Source: Nocardia flavorosea NBRC 108225 | GTDB taxonomy: Bacteria > Actinomycetota > Actinomycetes > Mycobacteriales > Mycobacteriaceae | Assembly (NCBI RefSeq): GCF_001613385.1 | Contig: NZ_BDCG01000017.1 | Coordinates: forward strand, 248,001 to 312,000 | Direction: 5' to 3' | Length of the DNA stretch: 64,000 nucleotides | Shown: positions 44,515 to 53,789 of the stretch, piece by piece | How positions within the stretch are numbered: position 1 is the first letter of the stretch | How the letters are laid out: each line of letters begins with the position of its first letter | Notes under the pieces: generated by a model | What the model was told of the DNA's origin: nothing | Database searches by the model: none | The model's input: the letters and a program-made list of their open reading frames with translations, nothing else | Made by a program: the position numbers and the translations under genes

Positions 44515-45031
44515 ACCTGTTCCTACGGACCGATTTCGTGATGAAAAGAATGCCCACGGAAAGCAGGCAGACCGATCGACACTATCGCGATTCTGCCCGG
44601 GATCGAGCGGGAACAGAAATATTTTGGAGCAGTAAAATTTCAGAACGGAGAAACGGGGGCAACACTCCCCCGCCCGGCGGATGGGGAATTCCCCCGCGAA
44701 CCCACTTTCCGATCCCGCGACCGGGACCGGACAGCACCGGATCACCCCGCTCGTGGGCCCGCCGCTACCCGCCCCACACGACCCCGGCACAGCCCCCGAC
44801 AGAAGGCAGCACACACACCCACCGGCCGCGGCCGCCGGTTCCCGCCGAGTGTCCGGGACACTACGACAGATACCACAATCAAATGGTTGCCAAATATTAG
44901 CTACGCCCGGCGTCCAGAGCGCCGCAGTTTCACGGGAGCCGGGCCGACCGGCGCCTCACCGCGGGGAACGCGGCCCGGCAGTGGCGGCGACCGCCGGACA
45001 CCCGGTACCGACCTCGTATCCTGGTCGGGTT
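44515..45031. other. Divergent region between WS/DGAT and cobG
   Basis: 517 bases. The first 150 are unusually A/T-rich for this window and should hold the WS/DGAT promoter. No cobalamin riboswitch was recognised before cobG. The motif at 44880-44900 is the only notable element. Confidence 0.5.
44880..44900 (+). promoter_or_regulatory. A/T-rich motif shared with the cobN/peptide spacer
   Basis: CAAATGGTTGCCAAATATTAG, about 130 bases before the cobG start, closely resembles 41386-41405. The shared context suggests a common regulator of cob genes; none is identified. Confidence 0.4.
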
Positions 45032-46213
45032 ATGTCACGCACCACCGCCGATTCCTGCCCCGGCATCCTCCGGCTACACCAGGCCGCCGACGGACCGCTG
45101 GCGCGAATCCGCGTCCCCGGCGGACAACTGACACCCACGCAGATCCAGGCACTCGCGGAGGCCGCGCACCGGCTGGGCGACGGAAATATCGAACTGACCT
45201 CTCGCGGCAATGTGCAACTCCGGCGGGTACGCGACACCGGCGCACTCGCGGACCTCTTGGGCGACGCCGGGCTCCTGCCGAGCCGGACCCATGAGCGGGT
45301 CCGCAATATCATCGCCTCCCCACTGTCCGGGCGTATCGGCCCGCACCCCGATATCCGGCCGCTGGTGACCGCACTCGATACCGGCCTGCTCGGCTCCCCG
45401 CAACTGGCCGGCCTCCCCGGCCGTGTGTTGTTCACGCTGGACGACGGCCGCGGCGATACGAGCGCCCTGCATCCCGATATCGGCATACACGGCCTCGGCG
45501 ACGACCGTTTCGCCCTGCTGCTGGCCGGCCGGGACAGCGGAGTCCGGGTATCGGCCACCGAGGTGGTCGATACCGTGCTGGCAGCCGCGCACGGCTTCCT
45601 GGAAATCGGGAGCGGCCACTGGCGTCTCCAGGAGATCGACGGCGGCACCGAACGCCTCACTGCCCGGCTGGGCCGCTCCCCCGGCACCGAACGTCTGGAA
45701 TTCACCGACCCGGCCGGTCCGCCGATCGGCTGGCTCCCACAGGACGACGGGCTCGTCGCACTCGGCGCCGGTGTGCGCTTGGGTTCCCTGCCCGCCCGCA
45801 CGGCCGAATTCCTGGCCGCGATCGAACGCCCGATCCTGCTCACCCCGTGGCGCAGCCTGATTGTCGCCGATCTCGGTGAAGCAGCGGCCGAGCAGGTGGT
45901 CCGAGTGCTGGCGCCGATGGGACTGCTCTTCGACGCCGACTCACCGTGGTTGCGGATCACCGCCTGCGCGGGCCGGCCGGGTTGCGCGAAATCGCATACC
46001 GATATCCGCGCCGATGCCGCGACCGCCGTGGAAACGGGCCGCACCACCGCAGCAGCAACTGCGGAAGCCGACGCGGTCTCCGCCGCGGCGATCGTCACGG
46101 CCGGCCGGCAACACTGGTCCGGTTGCGACCGGCACTGCGGGCGACCGGCCGGGCCGGTCACCGAGGTCACCGCTACACCGGCGGGCTACCGGGTCGTTTC
46201 CCCGATCGACTGA
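45032..46213 (+). CDS. cobG: Precorrin-3B synthase CobG
   Basis: 393 residues of the nitrite/sulfite reductase-like family. It converts precorrin-3A to precorrin-3B, the oxygen-dependent step that marks the aerobic pathway. The 4Fe-4S ligands are spaced C-x5-C (Cys312, Cys318) and C-x3-C (Cys365, Cys369), as in sulfite reductase. N-terminal ferredoxin-like half: GGQLTPTQIQALAEAAHRLG and NIELTSRGNVQLR. Start at ATG 45032; the long upstream extension of the frame reads as non-coding. Not adjacent to cobH here; about 5 kb of other genes intervene. Confidence 0.94.
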   Translation: MSRTTADSCPGILRLHQAADGPLARIRVPGGQLTPTQIQALAEAAHRLGDGNIELTSRGNVQLRRVRDTGALADLLGDAGLLPSRTHERVRNIIASPLSGRIGPHPDIRPLVTALDTGLLGSPQLAGLPGRVLFTLDDGRGDTSALHPDIGIHGLGDDRFALLLAGRDSGVRVSATEVVDTVLAAAHGFLEIGSGHWRLQEIDGGTERLTARLGRSPGTERLEFTDPAGPPIGWLPQDDGLVALGAGVRLGSLPARTAEFLAAIERPILLTPWRSLIVADLGEAAAEQVVRVLAPMGLLFDADSPWLRITACAGRPGCAKSHTDIRADAATAVETGRTTAAATAEADAVSAAAIVTAGRQHWSGCDRHCGRPAGPVTEVTATPAGYRVVSPID

Positions 46214-46605
46214 CCCCCCACCCAGCGGAGTTCGAGCTCGCACCGCGCGGCCGGTCGTCACGGCGGCGACTACCGGCCGGAGCCCACCGGCCCCGGTGAG
46301 CAGCGACATCACCGTGATGACCGGTGCGACCGACCGGACCCCCCTCCCGCATCGGGCAGCAAACTCCGGAAACGGCCGGGCGAACCGCGCTCCGCCGTGG
46401 GGCGAATGCGGTCGAACCACGCTGAGTGCCCGGCGGGCCCAGCTCATCCCTCCCAGCTCTTTCGGCCGAACGGTGGCAGCACCACTGGCTGTCGCCTGAA
46501 CGGCCGGGCACTCGGCACGACGCCGACCGGTTGGTAACGCAGGTGCCCTCACCACACACGCCCTCGACAGTTGCGGCGCCGATATGCGCCCCTCGGGCTA
46601 TCCTC
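46214..46605. other. Convergent intergenic region, no gene seen
   Basis: 392 bases between the ends of cobG and the MpaB-like gene. Frames on both strands stay open because of GC bias, but none has a start with ribosome site. No clear terminator hairpin was identified. Confidence 0.45.
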
Positions 46606-47457
46606 TCAGGCCTTGCGAACCCGCTCGATTCCGGCGTACGCGCGCGGCGCGTAGCGCAGGCGCTCCGGAAGCAGCGGCCAGACGGTTCGCACCGTTGCCG
46701 CGAAGAGGCCGAAGAGTTTCTGATCGAGCGGACGCCAGCGCAGATCCAGAATTTCGCGGGCTCGTTCGGGCATGAGCGCATTGGCCAGCCAGACATTGAA
46801 CGCCATGACCGGGCGCCAGATCACCGACCACATCGGCTCCGGGATACCGGGCATGGCGGGGATCCGGACGCTGCCGAGGCGGAGCGCGAAATCGGTGGTC
46901 GCATTCGATTCCAGCACCTCGTCGATGGTGCGGTTCCAATACTCCTCGAACTCGGCGTAATTCGTGACCAGCACCCGGTCGGACAGTCCGTACATCCGCC
47001 ACCAGGTGACCCCTTCGGCGATCAGCTGATCCTTCTCCGCGGCGGTCAGCGGTGTGCCGAAATGCTCGTTGAGGGCCAGGGTGAGTTCGACGAACGTGGC
47101 GTGGGTCCACCAGTACACATCCGGGTTCAGCGCGTGGTAGCGCTCGCCCCGGGAGTCGGTGCCCTTCAGCGGGCGGTGGTAGTCGCGGACGCGGGCGGCC
47201 TGCTCCTCGGCATCGGCGTCGTAGATCATGCCCTGGATCTGCGGCAGGGAACGGATCAGGCGATCCCAGGGGTCGGCGAAGAAGTTCGAATGGTCCTGGA
47301 GCGCGGCGCCTACCGCCGGATGCATGTTCTGCAGGATGCCGGTGCGCCCGAGGAACAACATGTTCCGCAGATCGCCGGCGTACTTCCAGGTCAGCGAACC
47401 CGGGCCGATCGGCGCGCCGGCCGGGGCAAGCGGAACGGCGGTGTTCGGAGCACCCAT
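46606..47457 (-). CDS. Oxygenase MpaB/rubber-oxygenase-like family protein (DUF2236)
   Basis: 283 residues. Family features include LFLGRTGILQNMHPAVGAAL near the start, DSRGERYHALNPDVYWWTHA and WRMYGLSDRVLVTNYAEFE. The family binds heme and includes latex-clearing protein (Lcp) and the MpaB oxygenase that cleaves isoprenoid side chains. GAAGGAG lies 8 bases before ATG 47457. Divergent from an NDMA-type alcohol dehydrogenase; the pair could oxidise the same hydrophobic substrate. Confidence 0.88.
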   Translation of the reverse strand: MGAPNTAVPLAPAGAPIGPGSLTWKYAGDLRNMLFLGRTGILQNMHPAVGAALQDHSNFFADPWDRLIRSLPQIQGMIYDADAEEQAARVRDYHRPLKGTDSRGERYHALNPDVYWWTHATFVELTLALNEHFGTPLTAAEKDQLIAEGVTWWRMYGLSDRVLVTNYAEFEEYWNRTIDEVLESNATTDFALRLGSVRIPAMPGIPEPMWSVIWRPVMAFNVWLANALMPERAREILDLRWRPLDQKLFGLFAATVRTVWPLLPERLRYAPRAYAGIERVRKA

Positions 47458-47692
47458 GGTCCGATCTCCTTCTCTCTCCGAGGCGAAGCTATGAGACGGA
47501 TGTTAGTTCACCATCTCACTCTCTCGTCTTTCCGGGTGCCCGAAGAACACCGCGCTCGGCGAATAGCGGCCCCCTCGGAGCCACTATGTCGTATCGTTGT
47601 CCGGACTCTTGTCCATACAGATGTTCATGTGAGTTCGGAGCCCATTGCCCGGCGGCGCGGCGGGCCCGGGGCGCTGAGAAAGCGAGTACACG

Positions 47693-48820
47693 ATGAAGAC
47701 CAAAGGCGCTCTCATCTGGGAATTCAACCAGCCATGGCAGATCGAGGAGATCGAAATCGGCGACCCTCGTAAACACGAGGTCAAAGTCGAGCTCGAAGCC
47801 GCGGGGATGTGCCATTCCGACCACCATCTGGTCACCGGCGGTATCCCGATGATGGGCTTCCCGGTCCTCGGCGGTCACGAGGGCGCAGGCAAGATCATCG
47901 AAGTCGGCGAGGCGGTCGAGGACCTCGCGGTGGGCGATCACGTGGTGCTGTCCTTCATCCCGTCCTGCGGGAAATGCCCGTCGTGTCAGGCCGGATTGCG
48001 CAACCTCTGCGACCTGGGTGCGTTACTGCTCGCGGGCACCTCGGTGACCGACGGGTCGTTCCGGATCCAGGCCCGCGGCCAGGACGTCTACCCGATGGCC
48101 CTGCTGGGCACCTTCTCTCCGTACATGGTGGTGCACGAGAGTTCGGTGGTGAAGATCGATCCGTCGATCCCGTTCGAGGTCGCCTGCCTGGTGGGCTGCG
48201 GTGTCACCACCGGCTACGGATCGGCGGTGCGCACCGCCGACATCCGGCCCGGCGACGATGTCGCGATCATCGGCCTGGGCGGAGTGGGTATCTCGGCGCT
48301 ACAGGGCGCCGTTCACGCCGGCGCCCGATACATCTTCACGGTCGACCCGGTGCCGTGGAAGCGCGAACAGGCACTGAAATTCGGCGCCACCCACGCCTAC
48401 GCCACCATCGAAGAGGCGACCGCCGCATGCGCGGAGATCACCTGGGGCGGTATGGCCAAGAAGGTGATCGTCACCGTCGGCGAAGTGCACGGTGAGGATG
48501 TCGACAGCTGGATGGGAATCACCGCCAAGGCGGGTACCTGCGTACTCACCGCCATGGGCAGCCTCACCGAGAACCAGGCCACCCTGAACCTGTCGATGCT
48601 GTCGCTGCTGCAGAAGAACCTGCAGGGCACCATCTTCGGCGGCGGCAACCCGCACTACGATATCCCGCACCTGCTGTCGATGTACCAGGTGGGCAAACTC
48701 AATCTCGACGATATGGTCACCCGGCAGTACCGGCTCGAGGACATCAACGAGGGCTATCAGGACATGCTCGCCGGACGCAATATCCGCGGCATCATCCGCT
48801 ATACCGACGCCGACCGGTGA
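47693..48820 (+). CDS. NDMA-dependent zinc alcohol dehydrogenase (mycofactocin-associated)
   Basis: 375 residues of the medium-chain zinc dehydrogenase family. Catalytic zinc ligands lie in AAGMCHSDHH and GGHEGAGKI, the structural zinc in PSCGKCPSCQAGLRNLC, and the cofactor site in GLGGVGISALQGA. The sequence matches the NDMA-dependent type, which keeps NAD(H) bound and relies on mycofactocin in vivo. Together with the SDR at 25503 it implies that the organism makes mycofactocin, though no mft gene is in the window. Confidence 0.93.
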   Translation: MKTKGALIWEFNQPWQIEEIEIGDPRKHEVKVELEAAGMCHSDHHLVTGGIPMMGFPVLGGHEGAGKIIEVGEAVEDLAVGDHVVLSFIPSCGKCPSCQAGLRNLCDLGALLLAGTSVTDGSFRIQARGQDVYPMALLGTFSPYMVVHESSVVKIDPSIPFEVACLVGCGVTTGYGSAVRTADIRPGDDVAIIGLGGVGISALQGAVHAGARYIFTVDPVPWKREQALKFGATHAYATIEEATAACAEITWGGMAKKVIVTVGEVHGEDVDSWMGITAKAGTCVLTAMGSLTENQATLNLSMLSLLQKNLQGTIFGGGNPHYDIPHLLSMYQVGKLNLDDMVTRQYRLEDINEGYQDMLAGRNIRGIIRYTDADR

Positions 48821-48839
48821 GCGCGGTGCTCGCCAGGCG

Positions 48840-49265
48840 TTACGCGCGCCGCAGGGCGAGCACCGGAATCGTGCGGATCCCGCGGGCCTTCTCCTCGTAC
48901 TCGGCGAATCCCGGGTAGCGGCGGGCCTGTTCGGCATAGATCCGGTCCCGTTCGGCACCCGATACCTCGGTGACGGTAACCGGATAGGTCTCGGTACCGC
49001 GCTCCACCGTCGCCTGCCCGGCCGTGGTGAGGTTGTAATACCAGTCCGGGTTGGTGGGCGCACCGGCCTTACTGGCGAATACGTAGACGAGGTCGGCGGG
49101 ATTCTGCTCGTCGGGCAGATACATCGTCGGGGCCACGGATTCGCGCCCACTTCTGCGGCCGCGGTGATGCACCAGCAGTATCGGCGCACCCTCGAAAGGC
49201 CCACCGACGCGACCCTCGTTTTCCCGGAATTCCTCGATGATCTGCGTGTTCCAGTTGTCAGCCAT
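48840..49265 (-). CDS. Deazaflavin (F420)-dependent nitroreductase family protein
   Basis: 141 residues of the Ddn/FDOR-A type: FRENEGRVGGPFEGAPILLV then HHRGRRSGRESVAPTMYL (F420-binding region), and DWYYNLTTAGQATVERG. It transfers hydride from F420H2 to quinone-like or nitro substrates. ATG 49265 matches the family N-terminus (MADNWNTQIIEEF); the longer GTG start is unlikely. Convergent with the alcohol dehydrogenase. Confidence 0.9.
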   Translation of the reverse strand: MADNWNTQIIEEFRENEGRVGGPFEGAPILLVHHRGRRSGRESVAPTMYLPDEQNPADLVYVFASKAGAPTNPDWYYNLTTAGQATVERGTETYPVTVTEVSGAERDRIYAEQARRYPGFAEYEEKARGIRTIPVLALRRA

Positions 49266-49334
49266 ACCGGGGATTATGCCGTCGGCCACCCCGCCACGCC
49301 CGGCGCCACAGACGTGTGGCGTGGATCTCCCGGC

Positions 49335-49480
49335 CTGCGCCCCGGAACCGCCCGGATATTGCCCGCCGATCAGGTGCGCACAGCGAAGCGGGCGCTGACA
49401 GCCGAGTACGGCAACAAGTTCCGGGCCTTCGTACTCACGCTCCTACTGGGCCGTTTCCGCCGCCACGGCGGGGCAGGCAG
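49335..49480 (+). pseudogene. Stranded C-terminal fragment of a PPOX/F420-type protein
   Basis: One plus-strand frame reads GTARILPADQVRTAKRALTA followed by EYGNKFRAFVLTLLLGRFRR, which resembles the C-terminal region of F420-type PPOX enzymes. No barrel-forming N-terminal half or start is present upstream. It is embedded in the 356-base gap between the Ddn-like and lipocalin genes. The rest of that gap holds no recognised gene. Confidence 0.45.
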
Positions 49481-49621
49481 TGGGGCCGGAAATCGATGTT
49501 GCGGCTGGACTGCCGGCGCTGAAAACCGGCAGACGATCGCCGCTGTCACGAAACGTGAGGATGCCGGAGCGGAGTCCCGGCCGGTCCGGTCCACGACCTC
49601 CTCCGTGGCGGGTCGGGTATC

Positions 49622-50233
49622 TCAGCGCAAGCACAGCGGAGCGATATCCGCGATACCACCGGTAGCCGGTGACGTGAGGTAGATGCACGGGCTCTGCCCC
49701 GCCGCTTCGATCGCGGTACGCACCTGCCGCCAGGCCGCGGCGTCCAGCGCCACGCCCCGCGCCAGGACGAAACCGGAAAGCCTGCTCGGGTCGGTGACCA
49801 CGGCCCACGAGTAGTCGGGAGCGAGTGCGGTGACGATGTAGTTGGGCGGCCCGTCGATCGAGTCCTGACCGGGCACCCCCGGGAAACCGACGTGCAGTTG
49901 CGCGCGAGAGAAGGGATCGGTGACCTTCGCGGTACCCCTGATCTCGTTGCTACCCCCCGACCAGGTCGTGCACCTGTTGTACACCGCGATATTGCCCTGC
50001 GGGTCCGGCGTGTACTCGGCGCGGGTATCGCGGGCACATTCCAGATTGAAGGGCTGTGGGACGGCCGCGAGTTGATTCCAGGTACCCAGATAGCGGTCCA
50101 GGTCCAGAGCGGGTACGGGCGCCGGACCCGCGGGTGGTGGCTGCGCGGCGGCGGAGGCGGCGATGAGCGCGACCGCGGCGGCGAGTGCGGAGATGAAGCC
50201 GAGAATGCGATGAACTGCGCGATACGTGGTCAC
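49622..50233 (-). CDS. Exported lipocalin family protein
   Basis: 203 residues. Signal peptide (RILGFISALAAAVALIAASA), then a lipocalin barrel with the GxW signature in DRYLGTWNQLAAVPQPFN and Cys residues in NLECARD, NRCTTW and PLCLR that could form disulfides. Blc-like lipocalins bind hydrophobic ligands such as lysophospholipids. GTG 50233 has GAGGAG upstream; a longer open frame lacks a ribosome site. Confidence 0.87.
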   Translation of the reverse strand: MTTYRAVHRILGFISALAAAVALIAASAAAQPPPAGPAPVPALDLDRYLGTWNQLAAVPQPFNLECARDTRAEYTPDPQGNIAVYNRCTTWSGGSNEIRGTAKVTDPFSRAQLHVGFPGVPGQDSIDGPPNYIVTALAPDYSWAVVTDPSRLSGFVLARGVALDAAAWRQVRTAIEAAGQSPCIYLTSPATGGIADIAPLCLR

Positions 50234-50507
50234 GGTGGCTCCTCGTGAATCGGCGGATGGACCCATCCTATGGAGCCATGAGCTGCGGTGAAAGGTGATA
50301 TCACCGAGGAGGACGGCCCGGAGCCGGGGAAACCGTTCGCGGGCCGCAAGGAGCGTGCCGATCACTGCGTCGGCCGTCGAATCGCCGGATTCCGGCCAGT
50401 TCCCGTCGATACCGCGCCGTCACCGCCGCGGTATCGACGAAGTCGAGAAACCGAAGTCTGGGGCTATGTATCCGTCGGCGCGTGAACGACCACCGGCATC
50501 AGGCGGT

Positions 50508-51146
50508 TCACACTGTTCCGTGCGTCTGCGCCACGGCCGGCAGATCGTCCGGAGTGCCGCCCATGATGAGGGCGGTGTGCTCGGTGATCACCTCGGTCGG
50601 CCAGTCCCACCACCGGACCCGCAGCAGCGTCTCGATCTCGTCGGGGGCGAAACGGGTGCGGACGGTACGTGCCGGATTACCCGCCACGATCGCATACGGT
50701 TCGACATCCTTGGTCACCACCGAATGCGCGGCGACCACGGCGCCGTCACCGATCCGGACCCCGGGCATGATCGTGGCCGACCGGCCTATCCACACGTCGT
50801 TGCCGATCACCGTATCGGGCAGTGGATCGATCGCGCTGAAGACCTCCAGGGTGTTCTCCGCCCACGTACCGCCGAACATGGTGAACGGATAGGTGGACGG
50901 GCCGGCCATGGGATGGTTGCCTCCGGGCATCAGGAACGCCGCCCGCGGAGCGATCGCGGTGAACCGGCCGATCACCAGCCGTTGCGGGCCGTAGTTGTAG
51001 AGGACATTGCCGTCCTGGAACGGCACACCACTGCCCTCGTCGTCGAAGTGGGTGAATGCACCCACCTCGATGAACGGGGAGTCGACCTGATTCCCCAGGA
51101 ACACCACGTTCGTCAGGTCCGGACGCGTGGACGGATGCCATTGCAT
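50508..51146 (-). CDS. Vat/CatB-type xenobiotic acetyltransferase
   Basis: 212 residues with hexapeptide repeats of a left-handed beta helix: FIEVGAFTHFDDEGSG, RLVIGRFTAIAPRAAFLMPG, the catalytic His region GGNHPMAGPSTYPFTMFGG, and TVIGNDVWIGRSATIMPGV. It resembles streptogramin A acetyltransferases and CatB chloramphenicol acetyltransferases; the actual substrate cannot be told. Start at ATG 51146 is the simplest; upstream codons in the same frame could add a few residues. Confidence 0.9.
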   Translation of the reverse strand: MQWHPSTRPDLTNVVFLGNQVDSPFIEVGAFTHFDDEGSGVPFQDGNVLYNYGPQRLVIGRFTAIAPRAAFLMPGGNHPMAGPSTYPFTMFGGTWAENTLEVFSAIDPLPDTVIGNDVWIGRSATIMPGVRIGDGAVVAAHSVVTKDVEPYAIVAGNPARTVRTRFAPDEIETLLRVRWWDWPTEVITEHTALIMGGTPDDLPAVAQTHGTV

Positions 51147-51463
51147 CGGATCGGGCGCGGCCGATGCTTCCTCCCTTTTCGCACCGACGTCGGCGCCTCG
51201 AGCACGGGCCGGCCGTGCCGACTCTACGGAGCAGGGTCGGCAACGTGCCGAACCGGCTCGCGAACCCGCGATCGGCCGGACGTCCGGCCGTGGTGCGTTC
51301 GTGACCTCGGTGAGTTCAGGACCGAGCGGAGTCATACCGTGTATTTCCCGGCGGGAACCACCGCGCGAACGACGCAGGACCGGCGCCGCGCAGGCACGGG
51401 CGCCGGTACGGGCGGCCGGACCCACACCTGCCCGCCCGGCGCGGCCCCGCATAAGGTATGCCC
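51147..51463. other. Divergent spacer before cobH, no gene seen
   Basis: 317 bases between the acetyltransferase and cobH starts. No riboswitch or palindrome of note was seen. Confidence 0.4.
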
Positions 51464-52099
51464 ATGTCCGACACATGCACCGGCTATCTCACCGACGCGG
51501 GCGAGATCTATCGCCGATCGTTCTCGATCATCCGCTCCGAAGCCGAGCTGGATCGGTTTCCGGCGGATATCGCACAGGTGGTGGTGCGGATGATCCACGG
51601 TTGCGGGCAGGTCGATCTGGCGGGCGATATCGCGTTCACGCCCGGTGTGGTGGCGGCGGCGCGGGGTGCTCTGCGGGGCGGCGCGCCCATCCTGTGTGAT
51701 GCCAACATGGTGGCGTCGGGCGTCACCCGTACCCGGTTACCCGCCGACAACGAGGTGCTGTGCCTGCTGCGCGACCCGCGGGTCCCCGATCTCGCGGCCC
51801 GGCTCGGGACCACCCGCTCGGCAGCCGCGCTCGAACTGTGGCGCGACCGTCTCGAGGGGGCCGTGGTGGCCGTCGGAAACGCGCCGACCGCGCTGTTCCA
51901 CCTGTTGGACATGGTCGCGGCCGGTGGCCCCGTACCCGCTGCGGTACTGGGTATCCCGGTGGGCTTCGTCGGCGCCGCCGAGTCCAAGGAAGCCCTCACC
52001 GAGAGTTCGGGGCTGGAATATCTGACCGTCCGTGGACGGCGCGGCGGTAGCGCGATCACCGCCTCGGCCCTGAACGCGATCGCGAGCGAAGAGGAATGA
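51464..52099 (+). CDS. cobH: Precorrin-8X methylmutase CobH
   Basis: 211 residues. It moves the C11 methyl group to C12, giving hydrogenobyrinate. The catalytic histidine lies in VVVRMIHGCGQVDLA (His45), followed by CDANMVASGVTR and GNAPTALFHLLDMV and GIPVGFVGAAESKEAL. ATG 51464 is favoured because AAGG lies 7 bases upstream; ATG 51458 is two codons earlier. The stop overlaps the start of cobIJ (ATGA), so both are translated together. Confidence 0.96.
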   Translation: MSDTCTGYLTDAGEIYRRSFSIIRSEAELDRFPADIAQVVVRMIHGCGQVDLAGDIAFTPGVVAAARGALRGGAPILCDANMVASGVTRTRLPADNEVLCLLRDPRVPDLAARLGTTRSAAALELWRDRLEGAVVAVGNAPTALFHLLDMVAAGGPVPAAVLGIPVGFVGAAESKEALTESSGLEYLTVRGRRGGSAITASALNAIASEEE

Positions 52100-53736
52100 C
52101 CGTGCGGACCGGAAAACTCTGGGGTGTCGGACTGGGTCCCGGAGACCCAGAACTGGTGACGGTGAAGGCGGCGCGGATCATCGCCGAAGCCGATGTGATC
52201 GCGTTCCACAGCGCCCGCCACGGCCGCAGTATCTCGCGCGGGATCGCGGAACCGTATATGCGGCCGGGGCAGCTCGAGGAGCATCTGGTCTATCCGGTGA
52301 CCACCGAGACCACCGACCATCCGGGCGGCTATCAGGGCGCCATCGACGAGTTCTACGCCGCGGCCGCCGAGCGGCTGGCCGCGCACCTCGCTGCGGGCCG
52401 GTCGGTGGCGTTGCTGGCCGCCGGGGATCCGCTGTTCTACAGCTCGTATATGCATATGCACCGGCGGCTGGCCGACCGGTTCGAAGCGGAGATCATTCCC
52501 GGTGTCACCTCGGTGAGCGCGGCGACAGCGGCCCTGGGTATGCCGCTCGTCGAGGGCGAACAGGTACTGACCGTGCTCCCCGGCACCATGGCGCCCGAGG
52601 AACTCACCCGCCGGCTCGCCGGCAGCGATGCGGCCGCGATCATGAAACTCGGCCGCACCTATCCGGCCGTCCGCAAGGCGCTCGCCGACTCCGGCCGGCT
52701 CGACCGCGCCTACTATGTGGAACGGGCCAGCACCGGCCGCGAACGCGTCCTGGCCGCCGGTGATGTGGACGAATCACAGGTCCCGTATTTCGCGATCACC
52801 ATCGTGCCCGGACCGGAACCGACGACCGTACCGGTCGCGGCCACGAACCACGGCACCACCGGCGACCTACCGGATCGGGACCGAGGCCGTGCTGCCGCGG
52901 CGCGCGATATCGTCGCGAGCCCGGCATCCGGAGCCCGCGACGCACACCGCGAACCCGGTCCTGCCGGAACGCCGACGCAATCCGGGACGGGCACGGGCGA
53001 AGTCGTCGTCGTCGGACTCGGCCCGGGCGATACCGCGTGGACCACTCCGGAGGTCACCGCGGCGCTCGCCGCCGCGACCGATCTCGTCGGCTACACCACC
53101 TATATCGACCGGGTTCCGATGCGCACCGGGCAGCGCCGCCATGCCAGCGACAACCGAGTGGAATCCGAACGCGCCGCCATGGCACTGGATCTCGCCGCGC
53201 GCGGTGGGCAGGTCGTCGTGGTGTCCTCCGGCGACCCCGGGGTGTTCGCCATGGCGGCCGCGGTGCTCGAGGAATCCGCCGACCCGCAGTGGGCCGGGGT
53301 GCCGGTACGGGTATTTCCGGGGGTGACGGCGGCGAACGCCGTAGCCAGCCGGGTGGGCGCACCACTGGGGCACGATTACGCGACCATCTCGCTGTCGGAC
53401 CGCCTGAAACCGTGGGAAGTCGTGGCGCAACGACTGGCGGCGGTCGCTGCCGCCGATATGGCGATCGCGATCTACAACCCGGCGTCCAGTAAACGCAGAT
53501 GGCAGGTCGGGGCGATGAAGGACGTCCTGCTCGAGCATCGCGCGCCGGAAACTCCGGTCGTTCTCGGCCGCGATGTCGGGGGTCCACAGGAATCGGTACG
53601 GGTGGTGCCGCTCGGCGAGCTCGAACCTGCCGAGGTGGATATGCGCACCCTGCTGATCATCGGCGCCTCCACTACCGCTCTGGTCGGTGGAGACGACGCG
53701 CCACGAGTTTTCACCGCACGGCGATATCACGGCTGA
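52096..53736 (+). CDS. cobIJ: Fused precorrin-2 C20- and precorrin-3B C17-methyltransferase CobIJ
   Basis: 546 residues. CobI domain: residues 1-245 (LWGVGLGPGDPELVTVKAAR, LAAGDPLFYSSYMHM). A low-complexity linker spans about 245-300. CobJ domain: about 300-540 (VVVVGLGPGDTAWTTPEV, VVSSGDPGVFAMAAAV, IYNPASSKRRWQ). It uses S-adenosylmethionine for two ring methylations on either side of the CobG step. Such fusions are usual in mycobacteria and nocardiae. ATGA overlap with cobH. Confidence 0.96.
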   Translation: MTVRTGKLWGVGLGPGDPELVTVKAARIIAEADVIAFHSARHGRSISRGIAEPYMRPGQLEEHLVYPVTTETTDHPGGYQGAIDEFYAAAAERLAAHLAAGRSVALLAAGDPLFYSSYMHMHRRLADRFEAEIIPGVTSVSAATAALGMPLVEGEQVLTVLPGTMAPEELTRRLAGSDAAAIMKLGRTYPAVRKALADSGRLDRAYYVERASTGRERVLAAGDVDESQVPYFAITIVPGPEPTTVPVAATNHGTTGDLPDRDRGRAAAARDIVASPASGARDAHREPGPAGTPTQSGTGTGEVVVVGLGPGDTAWTTPEVTAALAAATDLVGYTTYIDRVPMRTGQRRHASDNRVESERAAMALDLAARGGQVVVVSSGDPGVFAMAAAVLEESADPQWAGVPVRVFPGVTAANAVASRVGAPLGHDYATISLSDRLKPWEVVAQRLAAVAAADMAIAIYNPASSKRRWQVGAMKDVLLEHRAPETPVVLGRDVGGPQESVRVVPLGELEPAEVDMRTLLIIGASTTALVGGDDAPRVFTARRYHG

Positions 53737-53753
53737 AACCCCGATCCGATAGC

Positions 53754-53768
53754 ATTCCACTATGGAAT
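53754..53768. promoter_or_regulatory. Inverted repeat before the PadR gene
   Basis: ATTCCA-CTA-TGGAAT, a perfect 15-base inverted repeat, about 20 bases before the PadR start and just after cobIJ. Likely an autoregulatory operator. Confidence 0.5.
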
Positions 53769-53789
53769 AACGTCGGGGAAAGGGGTTAT

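Noticed and set aside
44884..44901. Five-codon leader peptide (MVAKY) before cobG
   Set aside because: No ribosome binding site and no attenuator structure; the sequence is better explained as part of the shared A/T-rich motif.
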